A stretch of 64,000 bases of DNA from an uncultured Bacteroidota bacterium (GTDB lineage Bacteria > Bacteroidota > Bacteroidia > Chitinophagales > LD1). The DNA lies in NCBI GenBank assembly GCA_903919075.1, contig CAIXGR010000075.1, positions 1 through 64,000 on the forward strand. The letters run 5' to 3'. Under the pieces are notes generated by a model. That model was not told the origin of the DNA. It worked only from the letters and a program-made list of their open reading frames with translations, and searched no databases. The number at the start of each line of letters is the position of its first letter. Positions within the stretch are counted from its first letter, which is position 1. This document shows positions 1 through 8,863 of this stretch, piece after piece. A program made the position numbers and the translations under genes.

Positions 1-70
1 TCAATAAAATATAAAGCTTCACTGATAAAAATGGCTATGAATGCAGGATCATCTAAAGATGGGAAATTAT

Positions 71-1819
71 TTACCATATAATAATAACCTCGCCATTACC
101 GGCTTGAATTCCATTTTGCATATTACCATTACTAACACCACCTATGTAACCGCTTCCTCCTCCTCCTCCTCCAGCATCCCCACCACCACCGCCGTAATAA
201 CCGCCGCCGCCACCGCCGCCGCTGTTATTGGCCGTTCCGGCATTGCCGCCTTGTGCGTAAGAACCAGCAGTACCCGAATGATAAGTTGTTTCGCCTGAGC
301 CACCAGCGCCCTGTGTTCCACCCGAGCCATTATAAGTAGGGCCATTACTGGATATGCCATTACCACCGGTTGTACCGCCACCGGTTCCACCGGTAACCGT
401 CCAACTGTTTGATACACCGCCTCCACCACCGGCTATAATAATTCTATTGCCTAGTCCATTACCATTAAACCTTACATCCGAACCACCGCCACCACCGGTT
501 CCGCCAATTCCATTTCCACCTCCATTAAAACCGCCGGCGTTACCACCGGGTTGCCCACCCACATACATATAAAACAATTGACCTGGCGTTACATTAAGGC
601 TACCAGTAGAATATCCCCCTAACCCACCATTATTAGCACCAGAGGTACCACCCTGCGCACCCAAAACCGCAAATGCAATTTGCGATACTCCATTGGGTAC
701 AGTAAATGTTTGTTGGCCACCCGAATATGTAAATGATTGTGTGCCTGTACCCAAGCCTATAGGTAGTAATACTTGCTCAGGGCTTGTTCCACAAGCATTA
801 TTTGCAACAACAGAAATACGGCCGAAACCAAAAGTATCCCATGTTACGTTGATTGAATTAGTGCCTTGTCCCGAAACAATAGTGCCCAAAGTTACAGTCC
901 AAAAATAACTACCGGCATAAGTTACCGAAGCTATAGAATAGGTTTCAGTAGCGTTTACATTCGAAGTTATAGGGCCCGAAATAGTGCCGGGTTGCGGAGG
1001 AGTATTTGGGTAATAAGTAGCCGTAACTGCGGTTCTGGTAGCAGTAGTACAGTTATTGAAAGTTGCATCAACATAATATATAGTGGTATCGCTTAGGCCG
1101 GTAACAATAAACGAGCCTGATGTAGCCAGCGAAGAACCACCGGTAGGCGCCGAATACCAATTTATATTTCCCGAACTAGCGGTGGCGCTTAAAGTTACAG
1201 GGTTGCCACTACAAAATGAATCCGGATAAATTTGTGTAATAGTGGGCACACTGTTTATTAACATCGTAATAGGGTTTGATGTAGCCGGCGAGCCTACTAC
1301 ACAGTTTGCAGTTGTTGTCATAATACATGTTACTACATCGGCATTATTTAATGTTGATGTTGAGTAAGTAGCGCTGTTGGTTCCCACATTGGCGCCGTTT
1401 ACTTGCCACTGGTATGTTGGGTTAATTTGATTAGGTGTAGCTGTAAAAGTTACACTGGTGCCTGCACAAACTGCCCCTACCGGATTTGCTGCAATATTAA
1501 CACCGGCCACCGGTGCGTTCGATGAGTTTAATGTTGCCCAGTTAGGGCTTGCAGGTGTGCCTGCATTAAAATTAACCACATTACAATCGGTATTAAAAAT
1601 AAATAGACCGGTGGCTGGTTTAACAATAGAATTTCTTTGAGCCATGCTCATTCGCGGCATCAAAAAGCCTTTATTAACTGAGCTAAGATCAAACAAAGCC
1701 GAACTATCTGGCGCGGAACCTGCCACATTTATGGCTACCCCACCCTGTGCATTAATAATTAAATTTTGACCAAGCAAAAGCAAAACCATTGCAAGTTGCA
1801 ACAAGTATATTTTCCTCAT
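71..1819 (-). CDS. Secreted Ig-like protein with ALK/LTK-type glycine-rich domain
   Basis: A 582-residue exported protein with an N-terminal signal peptide ending near NAQG. Residues about 30-95 form a module (ALFDLSSVNKGFLMPRM, later GLFIFNTD) that I know from many Bacteroidota surface proteins and that recurs in the collagen-like protein at 10713. Residues about 105-190 (VCAGTSVTF, YQWQVNG) and 190-270 look like Ig-like/PKD beta-sandwiches. From about residue 365 to the end is a glycine-rich domain with GGGGGSDVR and RIIIAGGGGG, resembling the ALK/LTK glycine-rich family. There is no typical T9SS C-terminal domain; the protein ends in GEVIIIW. It is probably a surface or extracellular adhesin; the ligand is unknown. 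The reading frame is clear and the role is inferred. Confidence 0.85.
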   Translation of the reverse strand: MRKIYLLQLAMVLLLLGQNLIINAQGGVAINVAGSAPDSSALFDLSSVNKGFLMPRMSMAQRNSIVKPATGLFIFNTDCNVVNFNAGTPASPNWATLNSSNAPVAGVNIAANPVGAVCAGTSVTFTATPNQINPTYQWQVNGANVGTNSATYSTSTLNNADVVTCIMTTTANCVVGSPATSNPITMLINSVPTITQIYPDSFCSGNPVTLSATASSGNINWYSAPTGGSSLATSGSFIVTGLSDTTIYYVDATFNNCTTATRTAVTATYYPNTPPQPGTISGPITSNVNATETYSIASVTYAGSYFWTVTLGTIVSGQGTNSINVTWDTFGFGRISVVANNACGTSPEQVLLPIGLGTGTQSFTYSGGQQTFTVPNGVSQIAFAVLGAQGGTSGANNGGLGGYSTGSLNVTPGQLFYMYVGGQPGGNAGGFNGGGNGIGGTGGGGGSDVRFNGNGLGNRIIIAGGGGGVSNSWTVTGGTGGGTTGGNGISSNGPTYNGSGGTQGAGGSGETTYHSGTAGSYAQGGNAGTANNSGGGGGGGYYGGGGGDAGGGGGGSGYIGGVSNGNMQNGIQAGNGEVIIIW

Positions 1820-1845
1820 AAATAAGATACGTTAGTGTGTAATTT

Positions 1846-1853
1846 CAAATATA
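1846..1853 (-). promoter_or_regulatory. Possible -7 box for the glycine-rich protein gene
   Basis: Minus-strand TATATTTG matches the Bacteroidota -7 consensus TAnnTTTG and lies 27 nt before the start codon at 1819. No TTG/TTTG is found at the expected 17-23 nt upstream, so only half of the promoter is supported. Confidence 0.3.
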
Positions 1854-1946
1854 GATAATTTGAGGGAAAACCTATGTGTTGGCACAGGCTATTGGCAACA
1901 GAACTTAGACGATTGGCCGAAGAATATTAACATAAAAATAAAAAAC

Positions 1947-2000
1947 AAGATATTAACTTAGCATAATACAAAAAAGATATTAACTTAGCATAATACAAAA
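1947..2000. repeat. Perfect 27-bp tandem repeat, two copies
   Basis: Two identical AT-rich 27-bp units lie head to tail at 1947-1973 and 1974-2000, each starting AAGATATTAACTTAG and ending AATACAAAA. They lie in non-coding DNA upstream of the DUF4242-like gene. No function is evident. Confidence 0.9.
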
Positions 2001-2125
2001 TCAGCTTCATCATTTAATGAATATGCTAAATACCAGCAATTCAAAAAAATTTGCTCGTTGGTGGCTGATAAACGGAGATGCCGAAAACCGAACAGAGTAG
2101 GCAGTAAAAAGTAAAATCAATAGTT

Positions 2126-2398
2126 ATGGATAAGTACGTTATTGAAAGAGAGATTCCCGGAGCGGGAAGTTTTACGCCTGAAAAATTAAAAGCTATTTCG
2201 CAAGTATCATGTGGTGTGCTAAGCAAAATGGGGCCGCAAATACAGTGGGTGCATAGTTATGTAACCGGAGATAAAATTTATTGCGTTTACAATGCTGCCA
2301 GCGAAGAATTGGTTCGCGAACATGCAGCACAAGGCGGCTTTCCTGCAAATGTGGTTAGTAAAGTTTCGACAATTATTGATCCGGTTACTGCGGGGTGA
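2126..2398 (+). CDS. Small DUF4242-like protein
   Basis: A 90-residue soluble protein with no signal peptide. It opens MDKYVIEREIPGAG and contains WVHSYVTGDKIYCVYNA and a C-terminal segment with FPANVVSKV. This pattern is typical of the DUF4242 family, small ferredoxin-like alpha/beta proteins; a nickel-binding role was reported for a Streptomyces member. It is a single-gene unit convergent with the T9SS protein gene at 2457. Its function in this organism is unknown. The family assignment rests on recognition, not on a search. Confidence 0.8.
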   Translation: MDKYVIEREIPGAGSFTPEKLKAISQVSCGVLSKMGPQIQWVHSYVTGDKIYCVYNAASEELVREHAAQGGFPANVVSKVSTIIDPVTAG

Positions 2399-2405
2399 GC
2401 GGGGA

Positions 2406-2426
2406 GAATATTTATTTTAAATATTC
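2406..2426. terminator. AT-rich hairpin between convergent genes
   Basis: A perfect 9-bp inverted repeat (GAATATTTA / TAAATATTC) with a 3-nt loop lies just after the stop codon at 2398 and before the convergent stop at 2457. The position suits a bidirectional terminator, but the stem is AT-rich and no clean U-run follows. Confidence 0.35.
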
Positions 2427-2456
2427 CAGATGTGGTATTGTACTCTACTGGGATCG

Positions 2457-3305
2457 TTACTCAATCTTCACTACTTTCTTGCTCAGTAAATCTTGGTTAT
2501 CGCCATATAGGCTGACGAGAATTATCCCTTTCGGAAGGTTTGCTGTATCAAGCAATACTTTGTCGGATTGGCCCTCTAGTATTACTGTTTTCAATACTTT
2601 CCCTTGTATGTCGGTCAGTATTAAACGGCTGCTTTTTTTTGAATGTAGGGAATAATCAACCATAAGGGTTTGATTAAACGGATTGGGGTACGCACTTATC
2701 ATTTCCTTCTCAGCTGAAGAACTATTGTCTGGCTGTGTAATGCCGTTTGTTAATGAACAGGCATTGCATGGTAGGCTGCCCGGCAGGGCATATACTTTGA
2801 ATACCTGTGTGGTGCAGGTAAATGCCAATTTATAAGCGTTATCAAATTTAAAAATTCGTGCATCTACCGGGCCGTATGGTATAGTATCAGGGAAAGTATA
2901 TTTAATATTTCCGGTTTCATCAACAATATGAACTACAGTATTATCTCCGGCGAGTTGACTGGTTAAAAACTCGATATTGCCATCATTATCAAACAGGTTG
3001 TCGGATAGAGATGGGATTAAGTTGAAATAAGCATCAGAGGGATATGAAATATAACGGTCTAACAATTTAAAAGGAATATACTGATTGTTTGGGGGCAATA
3101 TAATTTGCTTGTATAATGAACCGTCGTAATTATATATTTGGATGGAATCGGAAAATTGGCTGAGGATATAAAATTTTTCACTTGAATTTGTAAACGTAAC
3201 TTTATAAGGATAACTTTTCAAACTGCTCCAGTCATGATCAACAGTAATTTGAGCTTTTACCGATAAAAAAGAAATAATAGCGAACAATGAGAATATTTTT
3301 TTCAT
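2457..3305 (-). CDS. T9SS type A cargo protein
   Basis: Reading from the ATG at 3305 gives a 282-residue protein with a clear signal peptide (MKKIFSLFAIISFLSVKAQ). An upstream in-frame ATG at 3389 would put 28 polar residues before the signal, so 3305 is preferred. The middle region has no recognised domain and may be a beta-propeller-like or lipase-like fold. The last 75 residues, beginning near ISAYPNPFNQTL and ending SKKVVKIE, are a typical type A T9SS sorting domain, so the protein should cross the outer membrane and be secreted or anchored at the surface. It is followed upstream by another small secreted protein on the same strand. Confidence 0.88.
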   Translation of the reverse strand: MKKIFSLFAIISFLSVKAQITVDHDWSSLKSYPYKVTFTNSSEKFYILSQFSDSIQIYNYDGSLYKQIILPPNNQYIPFKLLDRYISYPSDAYFNLIPSLSDNLFDNDGNIEFLTSQLAGDNTVVHIVDETGNIKYTFPDTIPYGPVDARIFKFDNAYKLAFTCTTQVFKVYALPGSLPCNACSLTNGITQPDNSSSAEKEMISAYPNPFNQTLMVDYSLHSKKSSRLILTDIQGKVLKTVILEGQSDKVLLDTANLPKGIILVSLYGDNQDLLSKKVVKIE

Positions 3306-3400
3306 ATACGAAATTTTGTCACAAGTTAAAATCTTTTTGATATATTCCAACGTATAAATCGTCCATTCGGCATGCGTGTTAAAATGCAAAACACACTTTG

Positions 3401-3832
3401 CTATTGAATAACATTAAACTCAATAACACTTATCGAAGATACATTGGCACCGGTAGCCAGTGAAGTTCCTTCTGGCAACCAAATGGGAAGGCTAGTACAT
3501 ATTTCCTTGCTGAACCACATAGTGCGCGCGTTGCTTACATATCCATAGCTAACCGATGCAGAGCCTAAAAGTGCAGTCGCTACATCTACGTTCGAGCCGC
3601 CTACAACTATGGTATGGCTTGCAGGCAATGTAGCTGTGTAGCTACCATCCTGGTTACTGGCTGTGGTAGTAGCCACACCCAGTACTGACTCTACCTTCCA
3701 AACTTTACCGGCGGGAACATTTGCGCTTGTAGTAAGTAGTATTACCTGATTAAACTGTAATGTGCCTTGCGCGTTTACGTAAAAAGCAGATGCAACTAAA
3801 ATGCCGGTCAAAACTCGGGTAAAGCTTTTCAT
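3401..3832 (-). CDS. Small secreted protein of unknown function
   Basis: A 143-residue protein with an N-terminal signal peptide (MKSFTRVLTGILVASAFYVNAQ). The mature part is rich in Ser, Thr and Val and probably all-beta. Phrases such as VPAGKVWKVESVLG and ALPIWLPEG-type segments resemble short Bacteroidota surface proteins with a jelly-roll-like repeat. I do not recognise a named family and there is no T9SS signal. It sits 38 bp downstream of lpxA on the same strand and may be read through from the lipid A operon. Confidence 0.72.
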   Translation of the reverse strand: MKSFTRVLTGILVASAFYVNAQGTLQFNQVILLTTSANVPAGKVWKVESVLGVATTTASNQDGSYTATLPASHTIVVGGSNVDVATALLGSASVSYGYVSNARTMWFSKEICTSLPIWLPEGTSLATGANVSSISVIEFNVIQ

Positions 3833-3870
3833 AAAATTAAATTTATATTATTCGACTACTATGGACTTGC

Positions 3871-4662
3871 TTATTCTTCGTTCGAACTCTTAAACCCCTT
3901 CATAATTCCACGAACACTTTCGCGGATGAAGTTAACTATTTCGTCTTTACCGGGGCTGGAAGGAATATCGGCTTCAATTATTTTAAGCGCGGCGCTGGTA
4001 TTGAAACCACGTATATAAAGTATACGATATACATCAAGTATCTGATTAATCTGTTCGGTGGTGTACCCTCTTCTTCGTAAACCAATAGAGTTAACACCGG
4101 CGTAGGTGGTAGGATGGCGCGCAGCACGCACAAATGGCGGAATATCTTTATTAACCAAACATCCACCCGATACCATTACATGCCTTCCGATTTTGGTAAA
4201 CTGCTGAAAGTTAGTGGCACCACCTAATATAGCGTAGTCGCCTACTTCAACATGGCCGGCAAGGTTGGCGTTGTTGGCCAGCACACAGCTTTTACCAATA
4301 ACACAATCGTGCGCTACGTGTACGTATGCCATTAGCAGGCTGTTATCGCCAATTATGGTTTTCATGTAAGCTTCAGTCCCTTTGTTAACAGTAACAAACT
4401 CGCGAATGACAACGTTATCGCCAATTTCTACGATTGATTTTTCGCCTTTGTATTTTAAATCCTGTGGTATAGCTGAGATAACAGCACCGGGGAATATTTT
4501 GCAGTTTTTCCCGATGCGCGCACCCTCCATAATGGTAACGTGCGAGCCTATCCAGGTGCCTTCGCCAATTACAACGCCTTTAGATATGGTAACGAAAGGT
4601 TCAACTACTACATTATCGGCAACTTCGGCCTGGGGGTGTATGTATGAGTACGGCTGGTTCAT
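3871..4662 (-). CDS. lpxA: LpxA, UDP-GlcNAc acyltransferase
   Basis: Transfers a 3-hydroxyacyl chain from acyl carrier protein to UDP-N-acetylglucosamine, the first step of lipid A synthesis, in the cytoplasm. The 263 residues are of normal family length. The first two thirds are left-handed beta-helix hexapeptide repeats (for example VVIGEGTWIGS). The catalytic stretch YVHVAHDC is present with His118 at the position of E. coli His125, followed by ANNANLAGHV. The C-terminal third is the usual helical tail. It lies downstream of lpxC-fabZ on the same strand. Confidence 0.97.
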   Translation of the reverse strand: MNQPYSYIHPQAEVADNVVVEPFVTISKGVVIGEGTWIGSHVTIMEGARIGKNCKIFPGAVISAIPQDLKYKGEKSIVEIGDNVVIREFVTVNKGTEAYMKTIIGDNSLLMAYVHVAHDCVIGKSCVLANNANLAGHVEVGDYAILGGATNFQQFTKIGRHVMVSGGCLVNKDIPPFVRAARHPTTYAGVNSIGLRRRGYTTEQINQILDVYRILYIRGFNTSAALKIIEADIPSSPGKDEIVNFIRESVRGIMKGFKSSNEE

Positions 4663-4728
4663 TATTACAGTTCGGAAATGAAATATTTAAGCTTTAAGTA
4701 ATTGTTTTTCATCTCCGGTTTTCGGAAT

Positions 4729-6132
4729 TTATTTCCCTTCTTTTCTTTGAATTTTCGCCATCAGGTCGGCCTCGCTTACCAGTTTGTTACCTACATAAGC
4801 CGAGCCTTTCATTTCAATAATTCCCCTTCTCATCGGCCCAATCATTTCAAGCTTGAAAAGAATAGTATCGCCTGGCACCACACGTTGCTTAAACTTTACA
4901 TTATTTATTTTCAGAAAATACGTGTCGTAATTTTGCGGGTCGGGCATTTTGTGCAGCACTAATATGCCACCGGTTTGCGCCATAGCCTCAACCTGCAATA
5001 CACCAGGCATTACCGGATTGCCGGGAAAGTGGCCACGGAAAAACTCTTCGTTAAAGCTTACAGCTTTTACACCCACCACCTCTGTTTCACTAAGAAATAT
5101 GATCTTATCTAACAGCAAAAAAGGATAACGATGCGGTAATATTTTTTCAATACCGGTAGCATCGTATATAGGTTCTTTGTTGGGGTCGTAAAACGGCGCA
5201 GGTGGTTTTAGCCTTTCCTGCTTAATGTGTGCTTTTAAAATTTTAGCAAACTCAACATTGTGTTTGTGCCCCGGTTTGGTAGCTATAATATTGGCATGGA
5301 TAGGAGTACCTATCAATCCAAGGTCGCCAATAACATCCAATAGTTTATGGCGTGCCGGTTCGTTATGATGATACAACTCAACATTATTTAATATGCCCTC
5401 TTCTACTACTTTAATATCGGGCTTATTAAACATGTCGGCAAGTTTCTTCTGCTCTTCTTGGCTTACAGGCTTATCAACTACCACAATTGCGTTATTCAAA
5501 TCGCCACCTCTTATTAAACCCGCAGCATACAATGTTTCCAGTTCATGCAAAAACGCAAACGTGCGCGAAGGCGCTATTTCGTTCTTAAAATCAGTTACTT
5601 TATCTAATGTGGCATGTTGCTGGCCTAATACTTCACTTTTGTAATCTATTAGCGCAGTTACTTTATAGCGGTTGCTTGGCATAGCCAAATATTCAACCCC
5701 GCTATCTTTATCAGCATAATGAATGTTTTCCCGAAGTTCGAAAATATCTCTTTCTTCAGCCTGTTCCTGCAAGCCGGCTTTTTCAAGCGCTTCTACAAAA
5801 TATTTGGCACTGCCATCCATAATAGGCACTTCGCCACTATCTATTTGAACAAGACAGTTATCTATTTGTAAACCAACCAACGCGCTCATTAAATGTTCAA
5901 CAGTTGCTACCGAAGCAGTTCCTTTCTCAAGAGTTGTCCCTCTTTGCACGGTAGAAACCAAATCGCAATCGGCAGCAATTATGGGCTGGCCCTCTAAATC
6001 AAGGCGTTGGAATTTAATGCCGTGATTGGCAGCGGCAGGCAAAAATTTTACGGTTACAGTTTTGCCTGAATGCAAACCTACACCCGAAAGGGTTGCCTCT
6101 TTTTTAATCGTTTGCTGGTATGAATGCGTCAT
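4729..6132 (-). CDS. lpxC/fabZ: LpxC-FabZ bifunctional fusion
   Basis: A 467-residue fusion typical of Bacteroidota. Residues about 1-305 are LpxC, the zinc deacetylase that commits UDP-acyl-GlcNAc to lipid A; TVEHLMSAL carries zinc ligand His80, and HKLLDVIGDLGL carries the later His and Asp ligands. Residues about 320-467 are FabZ, the 3-hydroxyacyl-ACP dehydratase, with PHRYPFLLLD and the active-site stretch GHFPGNPVMPGVLQVEAMAQ. Joining the two may balance lipid A against fatty acid synthesis, because both draw on 3-hydroxyacyl-ACP. It lies between lpxD (upstream) and lpxA (downstream) on the minus strand. Confidence 0.97.
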   Translation of the reverse strand: MTHSYQQTIKKEATLSGVGLHSGKTVTVKFLPAAANHGIKFQRLDLEGQPIIAADCDLVSTVQRGTTLEKGTASVATVEHLMSALVGLQIDNCLVQIDSGEVPIMDGSAKYFVEALEKAGLQEQAEERDIFELRENIHYADKDSGVEYLAMPSNRYKVTALIDYKSEVLGQQHATLDKVTDFKNEIAPSRTFAFLHELETLYAAGLIRGGDLNNAIVVVDKPVSQEEQKKLADMFNKPDIKVVEEGILNNVELYHHNEPARHKLLDVIGDLGLIGTPIHANIIATKPGHKHNVEFAKILKAHIKQERLKPPAPFYDPNKEPIYDATGIEKILPHRYPFLLLDKIIFLSETEVVGVKAVSFNEEFFRGHFPGNPVMPGVLQVEAMAQTGGILVLHKMPDPQNYDTYFLKINNVKFKQRVVPGDTILFKLEMIGPMRRGIIEMKGSAYVGNKLVSEADLMAKIQRKEGK

Positions 6133-6192
6133 TAACGGTTTCTTAAAGTGCGCAAAACTAAAACTTTACGTGGGTATAACAAATCTACAGCT

Positions 6193-6256
6193 GCTCCCCC
6201 ACCCCTTGACTCCCTAAATGGAGAACCGCTCCCCTTGCAAAAGGGAAGCTTTTCTC
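6193..6256. repeat. GC-rich intergenic double hairpin between lpxD and lpxC
   Basis: Two small inverted repeats lie in the lpxD-lpxC gap. One is 6210-6223 (CTCC ... GGAG). The other is 6228-6249 (GCTCCCCTT ... AAGGGAAGC, one mismatch). The C-rich run before them and the pair of hairpins look like the dispersed intergenic palindromes common in Bacteroidota. Only one copy is in this window, so dispersal is not shown. Confidence 0.4.
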
Positions 6257-6270
6257 CTATAATAAGAAGA

Positions 6271-7305
6271 CTATTTCTCTTTCAGTTTCTTCTCTAATTC
6301 ATCTACCCGTTTTAACAGTTCGGGCAGCTTCATCATACTGGCAATAATGCGGTAATGCTCGCGGGCATCAATAGCCGGAGCGCCCGAAATGCCTTTTCCT
6401 TTTTCAGTTACATCTTTAATTACAGCAGACTTTGCCTGTATTTTCACACCATCTGCAATATTTAAATGCCCGGTAACGCCCGCCTGTCCGCCAATCATTA
6501 CATTTTTACCAATTTTAGTGCTGCCCGAAATACCCGCAAGGGCGGCAATGCCGGTATTTTCTCCCAAGTCAACGTTATGGGCTATTTGTATCAGGTTGTC
6601 TAACTTAACTCCGTCTCTAATTATGGTTGAACCAATAACTGCGCGGTCAATACAGGTATTAGCCCCAATTTCAACATCGTTGCCTACTACCACATTTCCG
6701 GTTTGGGGAATTTTCTTGTACGAACCATCCGGCTGTGGTGCAAAGCCAAAGCCATCGGAACCTATAACTGCGCCTGAATGAATAACACAGCGGCTACCCA
6801 CCTTGCAGTCATTATAAATAGAAACGTTGGCATATATAATAGTATCATCGCCTATTACTACATTATTGCCAATATAGCAGTTAGAGTAAATTTTTACGTT
6901 TTTGCCAATAACTACATCATCGCCAACATAGCTAAATGCTCCCAGGTAAAAATTCTCGTTGTAAGTAGTGTTTTTACCAATTTTGGTAAACTCGTCAATA
7001 CCTGCAATATTTTTGTTTTGGGTCATTGAGGCATACAAATCCATCAATTTTTGGAAAGCAACATAGGGTTCTGAAACCCTGAGGGCGGCTGAAACATTTT
7101 TGGGGTTGTATTCAAGCTTTTCATCGCAAAGCAATATGCCCACAGTGGCCGTTTGCGCGAAATGGAAATATTTAGGATTGGCAAGAAAGCAGAACGAGTC
7201 TTTATCTGCCTCTTCTATTTTCGACAATTTTGAAACCTTAGTATCAGGGTTGCCTTCCAGTTTTGCATTTAAAAGTACTGCTAGTTCCTTCGCTTTTATC
7301 TCCAT
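6271..7305 (-). CDS. lpxD: LpxD, UDP-3-O-acylglucosamine N-acyltransferase
   Basis: Adds the second 3-hydroxyacyl chain to the glucosamine nitrogen, the third step of lipid A synthesis, in the cytoplasm. It has 344 residues, the usual size. The N-terminal uridine-binding domain covers about residues 1-100. The left-handed beta-helix covers about 105-300, with many I/V-G-x-x-x repeats. LIQIAHNVDLG includes His243, matching the catalytic His239 of E. coli. The C-terminal helix ends RVDELEKKLKEK. It is followed 138 bp later by lpxC-fabZ, with a hairpin-rich gap between them. Confidence 0.97.
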   Translation of the reverse strand: MEIKAKELAVLLNAKLEGNPDTKVSKLSKIEEADKDSFCFLANPKYFHFAQTATVGILLCDEKLEYNPKNVSAALRVSEPYVAFQKLMDLYASMTQNKNIAGIDEFTKIGKNTTYNENFYLGAFSYVGDDVVIGKNVKIYSNCYIGNNVVIGDDTIIYANVSIYNDCKVGSRCVIHSGAVIGSDGFGFAPQPDGSYKKIPQTGNVVVGNDVEIGANTCIDRAVIGSTIIRDGVKLDNLIQIAHNVDLGENTGIAALAGISGSTKIGKNVMIGGQAGVTGHLNIADGVKIQAKSAVIKDVTEKGKGISGAPAIDAREHYRIIASMMKLPELLKRVDELEKKLKEK

Positions 7306-7369
7306 CCCTTCATAATAATTAACTAAAAACGTTTCGTTTAAGATTTATTGTGCAAAACCCGAATTATCA

Positions 7370-8602
7370 TCATTTCTTATTAAGCGCCTTAGGGTAAAAA
7401 ACATAATACTTAGTTACAGGAACGCTTAATACCAAAATATTCAATTGGTCGCTTGCCTGTGCAATATCTACTATTTCGCCCGAATTACTAAGTATGTTAA
7501 TTCGGTCCTCACCCGGGTTGTAAGCGTAATTATAGGTTGAATCGGAAAAAACAAGGTATTCCGCATCCTGCTCATTAAATTTGAACATCTGCATGGCCTT
7601 CCGGTTCAACAGCTTTATCTTATTATATGGTATAGCTTTGCTACTTATTTCTATTTTAAAAAGCTTACGTTCTAAAAGCGCCTCGCATAAAGTGCGCAAT
7701 ACCTTATCATCGCAATACTGCCAATATTTAAAAGCTGCAAAAATATCTACATCATCCAGTTCCGAATAATACTGTAGAGCCTTTTCATCCTTTTCGAAAT
7801 CTTTTGCCCCAATCTGATTATGCAAAAAATAAGCTAGTGCTGGTGATGCGTCTAATTTTTTGCCCTGGCCAATAAGGTAGCGGGCACGTTGCACTGCCTT
7901 TATCATCATCTGCTCAACACAAAGCACAGTTTTATGCAAATAAACCTGCCAATACATCAGCCTACGGGCTATAATAAAGCTTTCAATAGAGTATATCCCC
8001 TTTTGCTCAACCACCAACTCGTCCTTATGCACGTTCATCATTTCAATAATGCGCTCGTACGAAATAGCACCTTCGTTAACTCCTGTAAAGAAAGAATCGC
8101 GGGTTAAATAATCAAGCCTGTCAACATCTAATTGCGATGAAACTAATTGATGCAGAAATTTCTTTTTGTACTTCCCCGTAAAAATATCAATAGCCAAAGT
8201 CAGCTTACCTTTAAAGTGCTGGTTAAGGCGCTTCATGTATATTTTCGAAATATCTTCGTGGTGAACGTCAAACACCAAGCTCGATTCGAGGGTATGCGAG
8301 AATGGCCCATGTCCTATATCGTGCAACAAAATTGCAATCGAAGCGGCTAATTCTTCCTCATCGGTAATTTTATGGCCCTTCAACTTTAATATCGAAAGCG
8401 CCTTACGCATTAAATGAAAAGCCCCCAAAGCATGGTGAAAACGGGTATGTGTAGCCCCCGGGTAAACATAATCACTAAGTCCAAGCTGTTTAATCCTCCG
8501 AAGCCGTTGAAAATACGGGTGCTCAATAATATCAAATATCAATTCGTGCGGAATGGTAATAAATCCGTGTACGGGGTCGTTAAATATTTTTCGCTTGTTC
8601 AT
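7370..8602 (-). CDS. HD-domain phosphohydrolase
   Basis: A 410-residue soluble HD-superfamily protein. The start chosen is the ATG at 8602 (MNKRKIFNDPVHGF); the alternative at 8632 adds ten residues before the conserved opening. Key residues are FHHALG near 56-60 and LLHDIGHGPFSH near 92-104, which give the metal-binding H...HD set. The opening NDPVHGFI, and YPGATHTRF with LGAFHLM, match the dNTP triphosphohydrolase-like family often found next to lpxD in Bacteroidota. It may hydrolyse dNTPs or another nucleotide; the substrate is not shown. It leads the lpxD-lpxC-lpxA run on the minus strand. Confidence 0.88.
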   Translation of the reverse strand: MNKRKIFNDPVHGFITIPHELIFDIIEHPYFQRLRRIKQLGLSDYVYPGATHTRFHHALGAFHLMRKALSILKLKGHKITDEEELAASIAILLHDIGHGPFSHTLESSLVFDVHHEDISKIYMKRLNQHFKGKLTLAIDIFTGKYKKKFLHQLVSSQLDVDRLDYLTRDSFFTGVNEGAISYERIIEMMNVHKDELVVEQKGIYSIESFIIARRLMYWQVYLHKTVLCVEQMMIKAVQRARYLIGQGKKLDASPALAYFLHNQIGAKDFEKDEKALQYYSELDDVDIFAAFKYWQYCDDKVLRTLCEALLERKLFKIEISSKAIPYNKIKLLNRKAMQMFKFNEQDAEYLVFSDSTYNYAYNPGEDRINILSNSGEIVDIAQASDQLNILVLSVPVTKYYVFYPKALNKK

Positions 8603-8773
8603 CGCTACTGCGAATAAAAGCGTTATTGCCAAAAAAATGAATTTTATGAATAATTAATTGTTTGCTGAAAGATTAGGTTTATGATAACGGCCATTGTAAG
8701 GAAGCAAATTAAAACGATTCATTTTTTATCTTCTTAACAACCACCTTGCACAATAAATCAATGGTATTAACCT

Positions 8774-8781
8774 TATATTCG
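8774..8781 (+). promoter_or_regulatory. TATATTCG box upstream of porX
   Basis: TATATTCG, close to the -7 consensus TAnnTTTG, lies 82 nt before the porX start. The nearest upstream TTG is 25 nt away, slightly too far. The same octamer precedes several other genes in this window. Confidence 0.3.
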
Positions 8782-8863
8782 TGAAAGTTTATTTTTTACC
8801 AACCAAACAATACCTTTTGCAAAACGTTAAGTAAGCGTTCGCATTAAAAAACCAATAAAAACT

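Larger units (their letters stand above)
1820..2125. other. Intergenic region, about 306 bp
   Basis: This lies between divergent genes. It holds a TATATTTG box on the minus strand (listed separately) and a perfect 27-bp tandem repeat. I see no further gene here. Confidence 0.6.

Noticed and set aside
1-70. Possible gene end at the window start
   Set aside because: Only 70 bases are present, with no frame or hairpin that can be supported.
354-572. Proline-rich plus-strand frame in the glycine-rich gene
   Set aside because: It is the complement of Gly codons in the 71-1819 gene, with no start context or domain.
6193-6256. Terminator between lpxD and lpxC-fabZ
   Set aside because: The hairpins lack a T run on the coding strand, so a dispersed palindrome is more likely than transcription stop.
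8633-8863. RNA gene in the gap between the HD gene and porX
   Set aside because: No cloverleaf or strong stem; only an isolated TATATTCG box.
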